Part shown: positions 8,905 to 18,677 of the stretch, piece after piece
Layout: each line of letters begins with the position of its first letter
How positions within the stretch are numbered: the stretch's first letter is position 1
From: CAMLIZ01 sp036231905
GTDB lineage: Bacteria > Pseudomonadota > Gammaproteobacteria > Burkholderiales > Burkholderiaceae_C
Assembly (NCBI RefSeq): GCF_036231905.1
Contig: NZ_JAZARE010000002.1
Coordinates: 310,001-374,000, forward strand
Length of the DNA: 64,000 nucleotides
Reading direction: 5' to 3'
The notes under the pieces: generated by a model
What the model saw: only the letters and a program-made list of their open reading frames with translations
What the model was told of the DNA's origin: nothing
Databases searched by the model: none
Position numbers and translations under genes: made by a program

Positions 8905-10000
8905 TGCTGCCGCCCCAACACCCGATCTGCTGGCGCTGCGCGAGCAGATCGACGCCGTCGACCGCGACCTGCTGGACCTGCTGAACCGCCGCGCCGGCCT
9001 GGCGCTGGCGGTGGGCGAACTCAAGAAGAAGGAAGGCTCGGTGGTGTTCCGCCCCGAGCGTGAGGCGCAGGTGATCGACGGCTTGAAAGCTCGCAACCCG
9101 GGGCCGCTCAAGACCGAAAGCGTGGCGCCGATCTGGCGCGAGATCATGTCGGCCTGCCGTGCGCTGGAAACGCCCACCCGCGTGGCCTACCTCGGCCCGG
9201 CCGGCACCTTCAGCGAGGAAGCCGCGCTCGGCTTCTTCGGCGCCTCCATCGTGCGGGTGCATTGCGCCAGCATCGACGAGGTGTTCCGCATGACGAGCGC
9301 GGGCGCCGCCGACTTCGGCGTGGTGCCGGTGGAGAACTCCACCGAAGGCGTGGTGGCCCGCTCGCTGGACCTGTTCCTCACCGAGCCGCTGTTCATCATC
9401 GGCGAGACCAGCCTGTACGTGCGCCAGAACCTGCTGCGGCGCGACGACGGGCTGCAGGGCGTGCAAGCGGTCTGTGCGCACCCCCAAGCGCTGGCGCAAT
9501 GCCACGGCTGGCTCTCCAACCACCTGCCGCACGCCGAGCGACGGCCGGTGTCCAGCAACGCCGAAGGCGCCCGGCTGGCCGCGCAGGACGCGTCGCTGGC
9601 CGCCATCGCCAGCGTGCGCGCGGCCAGCGAATACGGCCTGCATGTGGTGGCACCCGGCATCCAGGACGATCCGCACAACCGCACGCGTTTTGCCATCGTC
9701 ACCCGGCCCGATCGCCACCCGCAGCCCAAGGCCTCGGGCCATGACTGCACCAGCCTGGTGGTCTCGGTCACCAACCGGCCGGGTGCCGTTCACGACATGC
9801 TGGTGCCGCTGAAGCGCAACGGCGTGTCCATGACGCGCTTCGAATCCCGCCCGGCCCGCTCGGGCCAGTGGGAGTACTACTTCTACATCGACCTGCAAGG
9901 TCACCCGGACCAGCCCCACGTGGACGCCGCACTGCACGAACTGCGCGCAGCCTGCGCCTTCTTCAAGATCCTTGGCACCTATCCGCTCGACGTCCACTGA
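8897..10000 (+). CDS. pheA: Chorismate mutase / prephenate dehydratase (P-protein)
   Basis: A 367-residue bifunctional enzyme of phenylalanine synthesis. Residues about 8-90 form an AroQ-type chorismate mutase (LREQIDAVDRDLLDLLNRR). Residues about 97-275 are the prephenate dehydratase domain, with AYLGPAGTFSEEAAL, VVPVENSTEGVV and the catalytic Thr in HNRTRFAIV. Residues about 285-367 are an ACT regulatory domain with GAVHDML and the ESRP motif that binds phenylalanine. Feedback inhibition by phenylalanine is therefore expected. Translation is probably coupled to serC through the eight-base overlap. Confidence 0.97.
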   Translation: MADAAAPTPDLLALREQIDAVDRDLLDLLNRRAGLALAVGELKKKEGSVVFRPEREAQVIDGLKARNPGPLKTESVAPIWREIMSACRALETPTRVAYLGPAGTFSEEAALGFFGASIVRVHCASIDEVFRMTSAGAADFGVVPVENSTEGVVARSLDLFLTEPLFIIGETSLYVRQNLLRRDDGLQGVQAVCAHPQALAQCHGWLSNHLPHAERRPVSSNAEGARLAAQDASLAAIASVRAASEYGLHVVAPGIQDDPHNRTRFAIVTRPDRHPQPKASGHDCTSLVVSVTNRPGAVHDMLVPLKRNGVSMTRFESRPARSGQWEYYFYIDLQGHPDQPHVDAALHELRAACAFFKILGTYPLDVH

Positions 10001-10009
10001 TATGACGAG

Positions 10010-10074
10010 CCCCCACGCTCACTTCGTTCACTGCCCCCCGTGGGGGCGCTCAGCGCCCTTGGGGCGGCCCGGCA
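10010..10074 (+). repeat. Intergenic repeat copy 1 (pheA-tyrA gap)
   Basis: CCCCCACG (10010-10017) pairs with CGTGGGGG (10039-10046), and the element ends in CTTGGGGCGGCCCGGCA (10058-10074). The last 17 bases recur exactly at 15003-15019 and, as a near-match on the other strand, at 20691 and 20751. The element stands directly before tyrA. Very similar GC-rich elements are, from memory, scattered in many Burkholderiales genomes; I cannot count them here. Confidence 0.7.
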
Positions 10075-10085
10075 GGCGCTGATCC

Positions 10086-10964
10086 ATGTTTACTCAGCTA
10101 GGAGTCATCGGCTGCGGCCTCATGGGCGGATCGTTCGCGCTCGCGCTCAAGCGCGCGGGCCTGGTCAAGCGCGTCATCGGCTACAGCAAATCACCCTCCA
10201 CCACCGAACGCGCCAAGAAGCTGGGCGTGATCGACGTGGCGGCGGAGTCGGCGCTCCTCGCGGTGTCGGGCTCGGACATCGTGCTGATCGCGGTGCCGGT
10301 GGCGGCCAGTGAAGCCACCTTCAAGGCCATCCGCCACCTGGTGGAGCCCGGCGTGCTGTTCATGGACGTCGGCAGCACCAAGCGCGACGTGGTGGATGCC
10401 GCCCGCCGCGTGCTGAAGGAGCGTGTGGGCGCCTTCGTGCCGGCGCACCCCATCGCCGGCAAGGAAGTGGCCGGCATCCAGAACGCCGACGCATCGCTGT
10501 ACACCGGCCGCCAGGTCATCCTGACGCCGTTGCCGCAGACCACCGCCGAGCTGATCCAGAAAGCCACCGACGTGTGGTCGGCCATCGGCTCGCATGTGCT
10601 GAAGATGACGCCGGAGAACCACGACGCGGCATTTGCCGCCGTGAGCCACCTGCCGCACATGCTGGCGTTTGCCTACTTCAGCTCGGTGGTCAAGCAGCCG
10701 GCGGGCAAGGACTTCCTCTCGCTGGCCGGCCCCGGCTTCCGGGACTTCACCCGCATCGCCGCAAGCGACCCCACGGTGTGGCGCGACATCCTGATGTCCA
10801 ACCGGGAGGAGGTGCTGAAGCAGTCGCAGCGCTTCCGCCATGCGCTGGATGCGCTGGAGCACGTGGTCCGCTCGGGCAACGTCGAGGCGCTGGAGGACCT
10901 GATCCGCAAGGCCTCCGACGCCCGCGCCGGCTGGCAGATGAACGCGCCCAAATCGTCGCGCTGA
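10086..10964 (+). CDS. tyrA: Prephenate dehydrogenase
   Basis: A 292-residue NAD(P)-dependent dehydrogenase of tyrosine synthesis, turning prephenate into 4-hydroxyphenylpyruvate. The N-terminal Rossmann fold shows GCGLMGGSFALALK (about residues 9-22). The substrate-binding part includes HPIAGKE and HLPHMLAFAY. There is no chorismate mutase or ACT domain, so it is the monofunctional form. It is separated from pheA by the intergenic repeat, and from aroA by 74 bases without a recognisable signal. Confidence 0.95.
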   Translation: MFTQLGVIGCGLMGGSFALALKRAGLVKRVIGYSKSPSTTERAKKLGVIDVAAESALLAVSGSDIVLIAVPVAASEATFKAIRHLVEPGVLFMDVGSTKRDVVDAARRVLKERVGAFVPAHPIAGKEVAGIQNADASLYTGRQVILTPLPQTTAELIQKATDVWSAIGSHVLKMTPENHDAAFAAVSHLPHMLAFAYFSSVVKQPAGKDFLSLAGPGFRDFTRIAASDPTVWRDILMSNREEVLKQSQRFRHALDALEHVVRSGNVEALEDLIRKASDARAGWQMNAPKSSR

Positions 10965-11038
10965 TGCCGGCCTGCATCGTTCACCGCCCGGCCTCGCGCC
11001 TGCCGGTTTCCACTTGAAGCACCTCGGCCGACCCTGAG

Positions 11039-13057
11039 ATGTTCGACATTCCCTTTCTTGATCTGCCGCCGATGGACGGCGCCTCTGGCACCGTGCGGCT
11101 GCCGGGGTCCAAGAGCATCTCCAACCGCGTGCTGCTGCTGGCCGGTTTGAGCGCCGGCACCACGGTCGTGCGCGACCTGCTGGACTCGGACGACACCCGC
11201 GTCATGCTGGCCGGCCTGAGGCAGCTGGGGGGCACCATCGAGGCCGAGGGCGACGGCAGTGTGCGGGTCACCGGCCTGGGCGGGCGCCTGCAAGTGCAGG
11301 AGGCCGCCCTTTTCCTCGGCAACGCCGGCACCGCCATGCGGCCGCTGGCCGCAGCGCTGGCGGTGTTGGCGGCGACACAAGGCGGCCGGTTCGAGCTGGC
11401 CGGCGTGCAGCGCATGCACGAACGGCCGATCGGCGACCTGGTGGACGCGCTGCGCCAGCTCGGGTGCAACATCGACTACCTGGGCACCGAGGGCTATCCG
11501 CCGCTGCGCCTGAGCGGCCAGCCGGGTGGCCGGCTCACCACCGCCGCGCCGATCCGCGTGCGCGGCGACGTGTCCAGCCAGTTCCTCACCGCCTTGCTGC
11601 TCGCCCTGCCGCTGGTGAGCCAGGACGGGCCGATCACCGTGGAGGTCGAAGGCGAGCTGATCTCCAAGCCGTACGTGGAGATCACGCTCAACCTGCTGCG
11701 GCGCTTCGGCATCACGGTCGCGCAGGACGGCTGGAGCCGTTTCACCATCCCGCAGGCCAGCGCCTACTGCACGCCGGGCGAGATTCACGTGGAAGGGGAC
11801 GCCTCGTCCGCCTCCTACTTCGTCGCACTGGGCGCCATTGCGGCCCACGGCGGCCGGGTGATCCGCATCGAAGGCGTGGGCGCCGACTCCATCCAGGGGG
11901 ACATCCGCTTCGTGGAGGCCGCGCAGGCCATGGGCGCTCAGGTGCAGGCCGGCGCCGGCTGGTTGGAAGTCCGGCGCGGGGAATGGCCTCTGCGCGCCAT
12001 CACGCTGGACTGCAACCACATCCCGGACGCCGCCATGACGCTGGCGGTGATGGCGCTCTATGCACATGGCACCACCCGCCTGAGCAACATCGCCAGCTGG
12101 CGTGTCAAGGAAACGGACCGCATTGCCGCCATGGCGGCCGAGCTCCGCAAGGTGGGTGCCACGGTCGTCGAAGGCGGCGACTTCATCGAGGTGCAGCCGC
12201 CCGCGCGCTGGCAGGCTGCCGCCATCCACACCTACGACGACCACCGCATGGCGATGTGCCTGTCGCTGGCGTCGTTCAGCGGCCTGGCAGGTGCTGAGGT
12301 CCCCGTGCCGCAGCGCATCCTCGACCCGCGCTGCGTGGGCAAGACCTTCCCCGACTACTTCGAAGCCCTGTTCCACCTGGGCCAGGCGGCGCCGCACCGG
12401 ATTCCGGTCATCACCATCGACGGCCCCACCGCCTCCGGCAAGGGCACCCTGGCCAGCGCGGTAGCACACCGCCTGGGCTACCACACGCTGGATTCCGGGT
12501 CGCTCTACCGGGTGACTGCGCTGGCGGCCATCCGCCACGGGGTGCAGGGCGACGACGTGCTGCGCCTGCCGGCACTGGCCCGCAGCCTGCAACTGCGTTT
12601 CCAGGGCGAGCGCCTGTTGCTGGACGGGGTGGACATCACCGACGAGCTGCGCCTGGAGGAAGTGGGCTCCATGGCCTCGCGCATCGCCGCCCTGCCCGAG
12701 GTGCGGCTGGCGCTGAACGACCTGCAGCTGTCCTTCCGCCGCCTGCCCGGGCTGGTGGCCGACGGGCGCGACATGGGCACGGTGATCTTCCCCGACGCGC
12801 GGCTCAAGGTATTCCTCACGGCCAGCGCCGCCATGCGCGCCGAGCGGCGGCATAAGCAGTTGATTCAAAAGGGAATTTCGACTAAACTTGCCGACCTTCG
12901 CGCGGACTTGGAGATGCGTGACGAGCGGGACAGAAACCGCACCGTCGCCCCCTTGAAGCCCGCCGAAGACGCGGTGCTGCTGGACAACTCGGCCCTCACG
13001 ATCGAGCAATCGGTCGATGAAGTGCTGAAGTGGTGGCAGCAACGCAACCCCTTCTGA
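11039..13057 (+). CDS. aroA/cmk: EPSP synthase - cytidylate kinase fusion
   Basis: A 672-residue continuous frame joins two enzymes that are separate in most bacteria. Residues 1 to about 440 are 3-phosphoshikimate 1-carboxyvinyltransferase, with LPGSKSISNR near the start, GNAGTAMRPLAAAL, and VKETDRIAAMA. From about residue 455 a cytidylate kinase begins with the P-loop GPTASGKGTLA and continues through TLDSGSLYR and VADGRDMGTV. The first half makes EPSP in the shikimate pathway; the second phosphorylates CMP/dCMP. A stop-free junction of roughly 15 residues (HLGQAAPHRIPVI) connects them. Such fusions are known in some betaproteobacteria, but remain unusual. rpsA follows, as in the widespread cmk-rpsA arrangement. 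Confidence 0.95.
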   Translation: MFDIPFLDLPPMDGASGTVRLPGSKSISNRVLLLAGLSAGTTVVRDLLDSDDTRVMLAGLRQLGGTIEAEGDGSVRVTGLGGRLQVQEAALFLGNAGTAMRPLAAALAVLAATQGGRFELAGVQRMHERPIGDLVDALRQLGCNIDYLGTEGYPPLRLSGQPGGRLTTAAPIRVRGDVSSQFLTALLLALPLVSQDGPITVEVEGELISKPYVEITLNLLRRFGITVAQDGWSRFTIPQASAYCTPGEIHVEGDASSASYFVALGAIAAHGGRVIRIEGVGADSIQGDIRFVEAAQAMGAQVQAGAGWLEVRRGEWPLRAITLDCNHIPDAAMTLAVMALYAHGTTRLSNIASWRVKETDRIAAMAAELRKVGATVVEGGDFIEVQPPARWQAAAIHTYDDHRMAMCLSLASFSGLAGAEVPVPQRILDPRCVGKTFPDYFEALFHLGQAAPHRIPVITIDGPTASGKGTLASAVAHRLGYHTLDSGSLYRVTALAAIRHGVQGDDVLRLPALARSLQLRFQGERLLLDGVDITDELRLEEVGSMASRIAALPEVRLALNDLQLSFRRLPGLVADGRDMGTVIFPDARLKVFLTASAAMRAERRHKQLIQKGISTKLADLRADLEMRDERDRNRTVAPLKPAEDAVLLDNSALTIEQSVDEVLKWWQQRNPF

Positions 13058-13106
13058 AGGCGCTGCCCGCGCATTTGGAAGGGCCGGGCCCGGTGCTTTC
13101 CCTCCT

Positions 13107-13159
13107 GTGCTGCCAAGCACGCTGAAGCGCCGGTTTCATTCAACTCAACCGGCAGCTTC
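13107..13159 (+). promoter_or_regulatory. Structured rpsA leader: two stem-loops
   Basis: GTGCT/AGCAC (13107-13120) closes a four-base loop. GAAGCGCCGGTT (13124-13135) pairs with AACCGGC-A-GCTTC (13147-13159), twelve pairs with one bulged A and an 11-base loop. Both lie in the 145-base gap between cmk and the rpsA ATG. In E. coli the rpsA leader is folded and S1 represses its own translation there; a similar role here is inference. Confidence 0.45.
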
Positions 13160-13202
13160 GTGCTGCACACCGTCGGCGCTCGAGCCGACACCAGGAAACA
13201 CC

Positions 13203-14918
<1,716 letters not shown>

Positions 14919-15002
14919 TCGTTGCCCCCCAACGCCTGTGGCGCCGCGCCCCGAGAGCCCGGAAGGGCTCGCTCTCACGAGCCCGGGGGCTGCTCGCCCA
15001 GG

Positions 15003-15019
15003 CTTGGGGCGGCCCGGCA
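15003..15019 (+). repeat. Intergenic repeat copy 2 (rpsA-ihfB gap)
   Basis: CTTGGGGCGGCCCGGCA here is identical to 10058-10074. The preceding 80 bases (14922-15002) look like a worn version of the same element and contain a GAGCCC/GGGCTC hairpin near 14953-14969. It stands 25 bases before ihfB. Confidence 0.65.
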
Positions 15020-15044
15020 CCTGGGCTCGTATCCGTAGACCTCA

Positions 15045-15371
15045 ATGACCCGTTCCGATCTCGTGGCCGAGCTGGCCGAACGTTTCAGCCAGCTCACCCA
15101 CCGCGACACCGAATTCGCGGTCAAGACCATCCTCGACGCGATGTCCGACGCCCTGGCGCGCGGGCACCGCATCGAGATCCGGGGCTTCGGCAGCTTCTCC
15201 ATCAACCGCCGCCCGCCTCGTGTGGGCCGCAACCCGCGCAGCGGCGAGCAGGTGGTGATTCCGGAGAAGCTGGTGCCGCACTTCAAGCCGGGCAAGGCCT
15301 TGCGTGAGTCGGTGGATGCCAACATTCCGGTCGAAGACGACACTCCGAAGAACGAGGCGCCATCGGCCTGA
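15045..15371 (+). CDS. ihfB: Integration host factor subunit beta
   Basis: A 108-residue HU/IHF-family DNA-bending protein. It has the two N-terminal helices (SDLVAELAERF), the GFGSFS element and the intercalating arm RRPPRVGRNPRSGE. It pairs with IhfA, encoded elsewhere, and bends DNA sharply at specific sites for replication, recombination and sigma-54 promoters. The last 14 or so residues are an acidic tail, slightly longer than in E. coli. It lies downstream of rpsA and ends in a strong terminator. Confidence 0.96.
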   Translation: MTRSDLVAELAERFSQLTHRDTEFAVKTILDAMSDALARGHRIEIRGFGSFSINRRPPRVGRNPRSGEQVVIPEKLVPHFKPGKALRESVDANIPVEDDTPKNEAPSA

Positions 15372-15393
15372 GCTCTTGCAGACCACCTGACCA

Positions 15394-15422
15394 AGCCGTG
15401 ACTCGCCGTCACGGCTTTTTTC
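15394..15422 (+). terminator. Rho-independent terminator after ihfB
   Basis: AGCCGTGA (15394-15401) pairs with TCACGGCT (15409-15416) around a seven-base loop, followed by a run of T. It lies 22 bases beyond the ihfB stop and closes the rpsA-ihfB unit. Confidence 0.92.
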
Positions 15423-15485
15423 TTTGCCGGCCGCATCCGGCCCGGCCGGAGGTGCGCAGCTCATAGAATCGCCGCCGGAGTCGTG

Positions 15486-15806
15486 ATGCGCATCTTTGTC
15501 TGGCTCGCCAGAGCCTTTGTTTTTTTTGCCCTCTTCGCGTTTGCGCTGAACAACCAGCAGGAATCCGCCGTGCGCTGGTTCTTCGGCTACGAGTGGCGTG
15601 CGCCCATGGTGATCGTCGTGCTGACCGCCTTTGCCGGCGGCTGCGTGTTCGGTGTGCTCGCCATGGTGCCCAGCTGGTGGAAACATCGTCGCGTGGCGCG
15701 CCGCCATGCCCCGCTCGACATGCCCGCCAAGCCGCAGGCCGCGCCACAAGCCGCGGCCCCGCTGTCGGATTTCGGTCCCGAACACCCGCCGCGCGATGGA
15801 CTTTGA
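15486..15806 (+). CDS. lapA: LapA family membrane protein
   Basis: A 106-residue inner-membrane protein. Two hydrophobic segments (about 5-20 and 40-62) flank the short periplasmic motif NNQQESAVRWFFGY, the usual LapA pattern. A cytoplasmic Arg/Pro/Ala-rich tail follows. It is the conserved partner of LapB, with which it overlaps by 11 bases. TAGAAT at 15464-15469 may be its -10 element, and GGAG just before the start could serve as ribosome binding site. A GTG one codon earlier (15483) is an alternative start. LapA's own biochemical role is not settled. Confidence 0.88.
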   Translation: MRIFVWLARAFVFFALFAFALNNQQESAVRWFFGYEWRAPMVIVVLTAFAGGCVFGVLAMVPSWWKHRRVARRHAPLDMPAKPQAAPQAAAPLSDFGPEHPPRDGL

Positions 15807-16953
15807 CCTTCACTGGCTGCAATGGCTGCTGCTCGGCATCCCGATCGCCTTCGCGTTCGGCTGGCTGGCATCCCGCTTCGACCTCAAGCAGCTCAAGCGC
15901 GACCAGCGCGACACACCCAAGCCCTACTTCAAGGGCCTGAACCTGCTGCTCAACGAACAGCAGGACAAGGCGATCGACGCCTTCATCGAGGCGGTGCAGC
16001 AGGATCCGCAGAGTTCGGACCTGCACTTTGCGCTCGGCAACCTCTTCCGCCGCCGTGGCGAGTTCGAACGCGCGGTGCGCGTGCATGAGCACCTGCTCAA
16101 CCGGGCGGACCTGCCTGCCGCCGAGCGCCAGCGGGCGCAGAACGCCCTGGCGCAGGACTTCATGAAAGCCGGCTTGTTCGACCGTGCCGAGGCCGCCTAC
16201 CGCGCCCTGGAAGGCACGCCGTTCGACACCGAAGCGCGGCTCGCCCTGCTGGGCCTGTATGAACGCTCGCGCGACTGGAAGGCCGCCGCCGACACCGCCG
16301 CCAAGCTCGAACGCAGCGGCACGGGTTCCTTCGCCACCCGCATCGCGCACCACTGGTGCGAAGTGGCGCTGGATGCCGACGAGCGCGGCCAGCACGCCGA
16401 AGCCGATGATGCCTTGCGCCGTGCGCGAGAGGTGGCGCCGCATGCCGCGCGGCCGCTGGTGTTGATGGGCCAGCGCCTGGCCCGGGCCGGCCGGCACGGG
16501 GAGGCGCTGGAGGCCTGGAACGAGCTTCGGCGCCGCGCCCCGGCGGCCTTTCTGCTGGTGGCCACCGACTACGCCAAGAGTGCCGTGGCCAGCGGAGAAA
16601 CCACTGCAGCGCTCAGTGCGCTGAAGGCTTTGCATGAGCGTCAGCCCAGCATCGACCTGTTGCATGCGATGGCGGTGCTGGACCCCTCGCCCGACGCGGT
16701 GCAGCAGCGCCTGGCAGCCCAGATGCGCACCCAGCCGTCGCTGGCGGCCGCCCTCGACGTGCTGGATTCGCCACCCGCGGCCTGGCCCGGCGAGACGCTG
16801 GGCGCACTGCGCCAGGCGGTGGCCAAGGCCGCCAAGCCCTTGCAGCGTTATCGCTGCGCAGCCTGCGGCTTTGAGGCGCAGCACTATTTCTGGCAGTGCC
16901 CGGGCTGCCTCAGCTGGGACAGCTACCCGCCGGTGCGCATCGAGGAGCTCTGA
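15796..16953 (+). CDS. lapB: LapB, lipopolysaccharide assembly regulator (TPR protein)
   Basis: A 385-residue protein with an N-terminal membrane anchor (DLHWLQWLLLGIPIAFAFGWL) and a run of TPR-type helices starting at YFKGLNLLLNEQQDKAIDAFIEA. It ends in a rubredoxin-like metal site, C-x2-C (CAACGF) and C-x2-C (CPGC). In E. coli LapB links the protease FtsH to LpxC and so limits lipid A synthesis. The start at 15796 overlaps lapA. The 3' end overlaps the convergent waaC gene by 31 bases. Its closeness to heptosyltransferase genes fits the role in lipopolysaccharide balance. Confidence 0.93.
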   Translation: MDFDLHWLQWLLLGIPIAFAFGWLASRFDLKQLKRDQRDTPKPYFKGLNLLLNEQQDKAIDAFIEAVQQDPQSSDLHFALGNLFRRRGEFERAVRVHEHLLNRADLPAAERQRAQNALAQDFMKAGLFDRAEAAYRALEGTPFDTEARLALLGLYERSRDWKAAADTAAKLERSGTGSFATRIAHHWCEVALDADERGQHAEADDALRRAREVAPHAARPLVLMGQRLARAGRHGEALEAWNELRRRAPAAFLLVATDYAKSAVASGETTAALSALKALHERQPSIDLLHAMAVLDPSPDAVQQRLAAQMRTQPSLAAALDVLDSPPAAWPGETLGALRQAVAKAAKPLQRYRCAACGFEAQHYFWQCPGCLSWDSYPPVRIEEL

Positions 16954-17891
16954 GCCTCATCCACCAGGCGCAGCACCGCCTGCAGCGAGGGCACCTGCCC
17001 TCTGCCGCCAATGCTGGCCACGGGCCCGCTGCCGGTGATGCCGGCCAGGCCCGGCTCATGGTCGCAATAGATGCCCACCGTGGGCCGGCCCAGCGCCGCA
17101 CCCAGGTGCGTGAATCCGGTGTCCAGGCCCACCACGATGGTCGCACGGCCCAGCACGGCAGCCGTGTCCTTCACCGACAGGAACGGCGGCACCACGCCGC
17201 CACAGCCGTGCGCAATCGCCTCCGCCATGTGGCGCTCGGCGTCGCTGCCCCACAGCACCACCGGCGGCAGGCCTTGGCCGGCGAGGTGTTGGCCGACCGA
17301 TGTCCAGTCGCGGTTTGGCCACAGCTTCTCCGGCCGGCTCGCGCAAGGGATCAGCACGCTGAAGGCCGCGGGCGCCGCCCACTCCGGCGCTGGGGCCTGG
17401 ATGCCGAACTCCGGCGCAGTGGCCGGCAAGGCATAACCGAGATGCGCTGCGGCGAGCCGGCGGCAGCGCTCCACCGCTTGCATCTCCCAGGGCACGTAGA
17501 CCTTGCGAGAGTAGAAGCGCGACGCAAAAGGATCGCGGATGCCGGGCCGTTCGTAGCCGACCAGCGGCCCCCGCGCCAGGCCGCCCCAGACCACGCTCTT
17601 GAGCAGGCCCTGCATGTCCAGCACCACGTCATAAGGTTCACGGCGCAGCTGCTGCCGCAGCTGGCCCATCGCCTGCCAAGTGGCCCGGTCGAACAGCCGC
17701 TTGCGCCATTTGCGCCAGGCCAGGGGCAGCACCTGCTGCACGCCGGGGTGCAGCGCAGGGATGGCTGCAAAAGGCGCTTCCACCAGCCAGTCGGCGTGCA
17801 GGCCGGGCACGTGGCGGACCATGTCCGACAGCGCCGGCAACGCGTGCACCACGTCGCCCATCGACGAGGTCTTGACGATCAGGACACGCAT
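16923..17891 (-). CDS. waaC: Lipopolysaccharide heptosyltransferase I
   Basis: A 322-residue GT9 enzyme. It begins RVLIVKTSSMGDVVHALPAL, the WaaC hallmark, has DMQGLLKS in the middle and the ADP-heptose site GLDTGFTHLGAALGRPTVGIY near the C-terminus. It transfers the first L-glycero-D-manno-heptose to Kdo on lipid A at the inner face of the cytoplasmic membrane. The DUF4254 gene lies 31 bases upstream on the same strand, so the two are probably cotranscribed, transcription starting near 18600. Confidence 0.93.
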   Translation of the reverse strand: MRVLIVKTSSMGDVVHALPALSDMVRHVPGLHADWLVEAPFAAIPALHPGVQQVLPLAWRKWRKRLFDRATWQAMGQLRQQLRREPYDVVLDMQGLLKSVVWGGLARGPLVGYERPGIRDPFASRFYSRKVYVPWEMQAVERCRRLAAAHLGYALPATAPEFGIQAPAPEWAAPAAFSVLIPCASRPEKLWPNRDWTSVGQHLAGQGLPPVVLWGSDAERHMAEAIAHGCGGVVPPFLSVKDTAAVLGRATIVVGLDTGFTHLGAALGRPTVGIYCDHEPGLAGITGSGPVASIGGRGQVPSLQAVLRLVDEAQSSSMRTGG

Positions 17892-17922
17892 GCCGGGCCC
17901 GGTGCAGCTGCGACGCGCATGC

Positions 17923-18585
17923 TCACGCCTGGCCGCCGCGGGCTTGGCGTTCGGCCACCAGCACCGGGTTGAAACGCGGGTCGTTGTACATCTTGAACTG
18001 ACGGTAGACCTTGAAGTAGGCCCGCCCGGCCTGCGCGTCCGCCAGCAGGCTGTCCAGGCAGGCGCCCAGGTCGGCGCGCTGCTCCAGCAGGCGCTGCAGC
18101 TTCACCTGGCTGGTGGCGATGTGGGCGGCGTCGGCGTCGGTGCGGCGGGTCTGCTGCGCCATCGCGTGCACCTTCAGCGCCATGATGGACAGGCGGTCGA
18201 TCATGCTGCCGGCGGTTTCGCTGTTCAGGCGCGCGCCGGCGGGCACGCGGCTCACTGGTGCGTCGCTGTTGGCGGACGCCGGGTCCACCAGGCCCAGGGC
18301 GACCAGCAGCAGTTCGTCCACACGTTCGGTGGCATCGTTGCGGGCCTGGTTGAAACCATCGATTGCGCGCTTGTTGGCAGCGATTTCCGCGTCGCTCACC
18401 TGGGTGCGGCGTGCCAGGTCTTCCTCGGCCCACAACCGGCTGTTGAACAGGTGGTTGGTTTCGATCCAGTGCCACACCGACGCCTGCGGCTGCGAGGGTG
18501 CATGCGACTTCGGCCAGCCGGGCCGGGCCAGCAGTTGGTCGTGCAGCGAGATCACTGCGTCGGCGGAAGGGAGTGGCTGGTTCAT
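17923..18585 (-). CDS. DUF4254 domain protein
   Basis: A 220-residue soluble, mostly helical protein. It contains the family pattern W-x-E-E-D-x-A-R (WAEEDLARRTQVSDAEIAANK) followed by KRAIDGFNQARNDATERVDE. Neither signal peptide nor membrane segment is visible. Start at 18585 chosen because the residues encoded upstream of it are not family-like. Genes of this family are found next to heptosyltransferase genes, as here with waaC, suggesting a link to core lipopolysaccharide, but no activity is known to me. Confidence 0.82.
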   Translation of the reverse strand: MNQPLPSADAVISLHDQLLARPGWPKSHAPSQPQASVWHWIETNHLFNSRLWAEEDLARRTQVSDAEIAANKRAIDGFNQARNDATERVDELLLVALGLVDPASANSDAPVSRVPAGARLNSETAGSMIDRLSIMALKVHAMAQQTRRTDADAAHIATSQVKLQRLLEQRADLGACLDSLLADAQAGRAYFKVYRQFKMYNDPRFNPVLVAERQARGGQA

Positions 18586-18677
18586 GGCGGAATGCAGGGC
18601 CGGCCCGCAAGGCACCGGATGGCACAATGGCCGGCGATTATCGCCAGCTTACGCCGCGCGTCCGCGCGGTGCCCTCC

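Noticed and set aside
13107..13202. N-terminal extension of S1
   Set aside because: The extra 32 codons fall in the folded leader, contain no S1-like sequence, and the ATG at 13203 has its own ribosome site.
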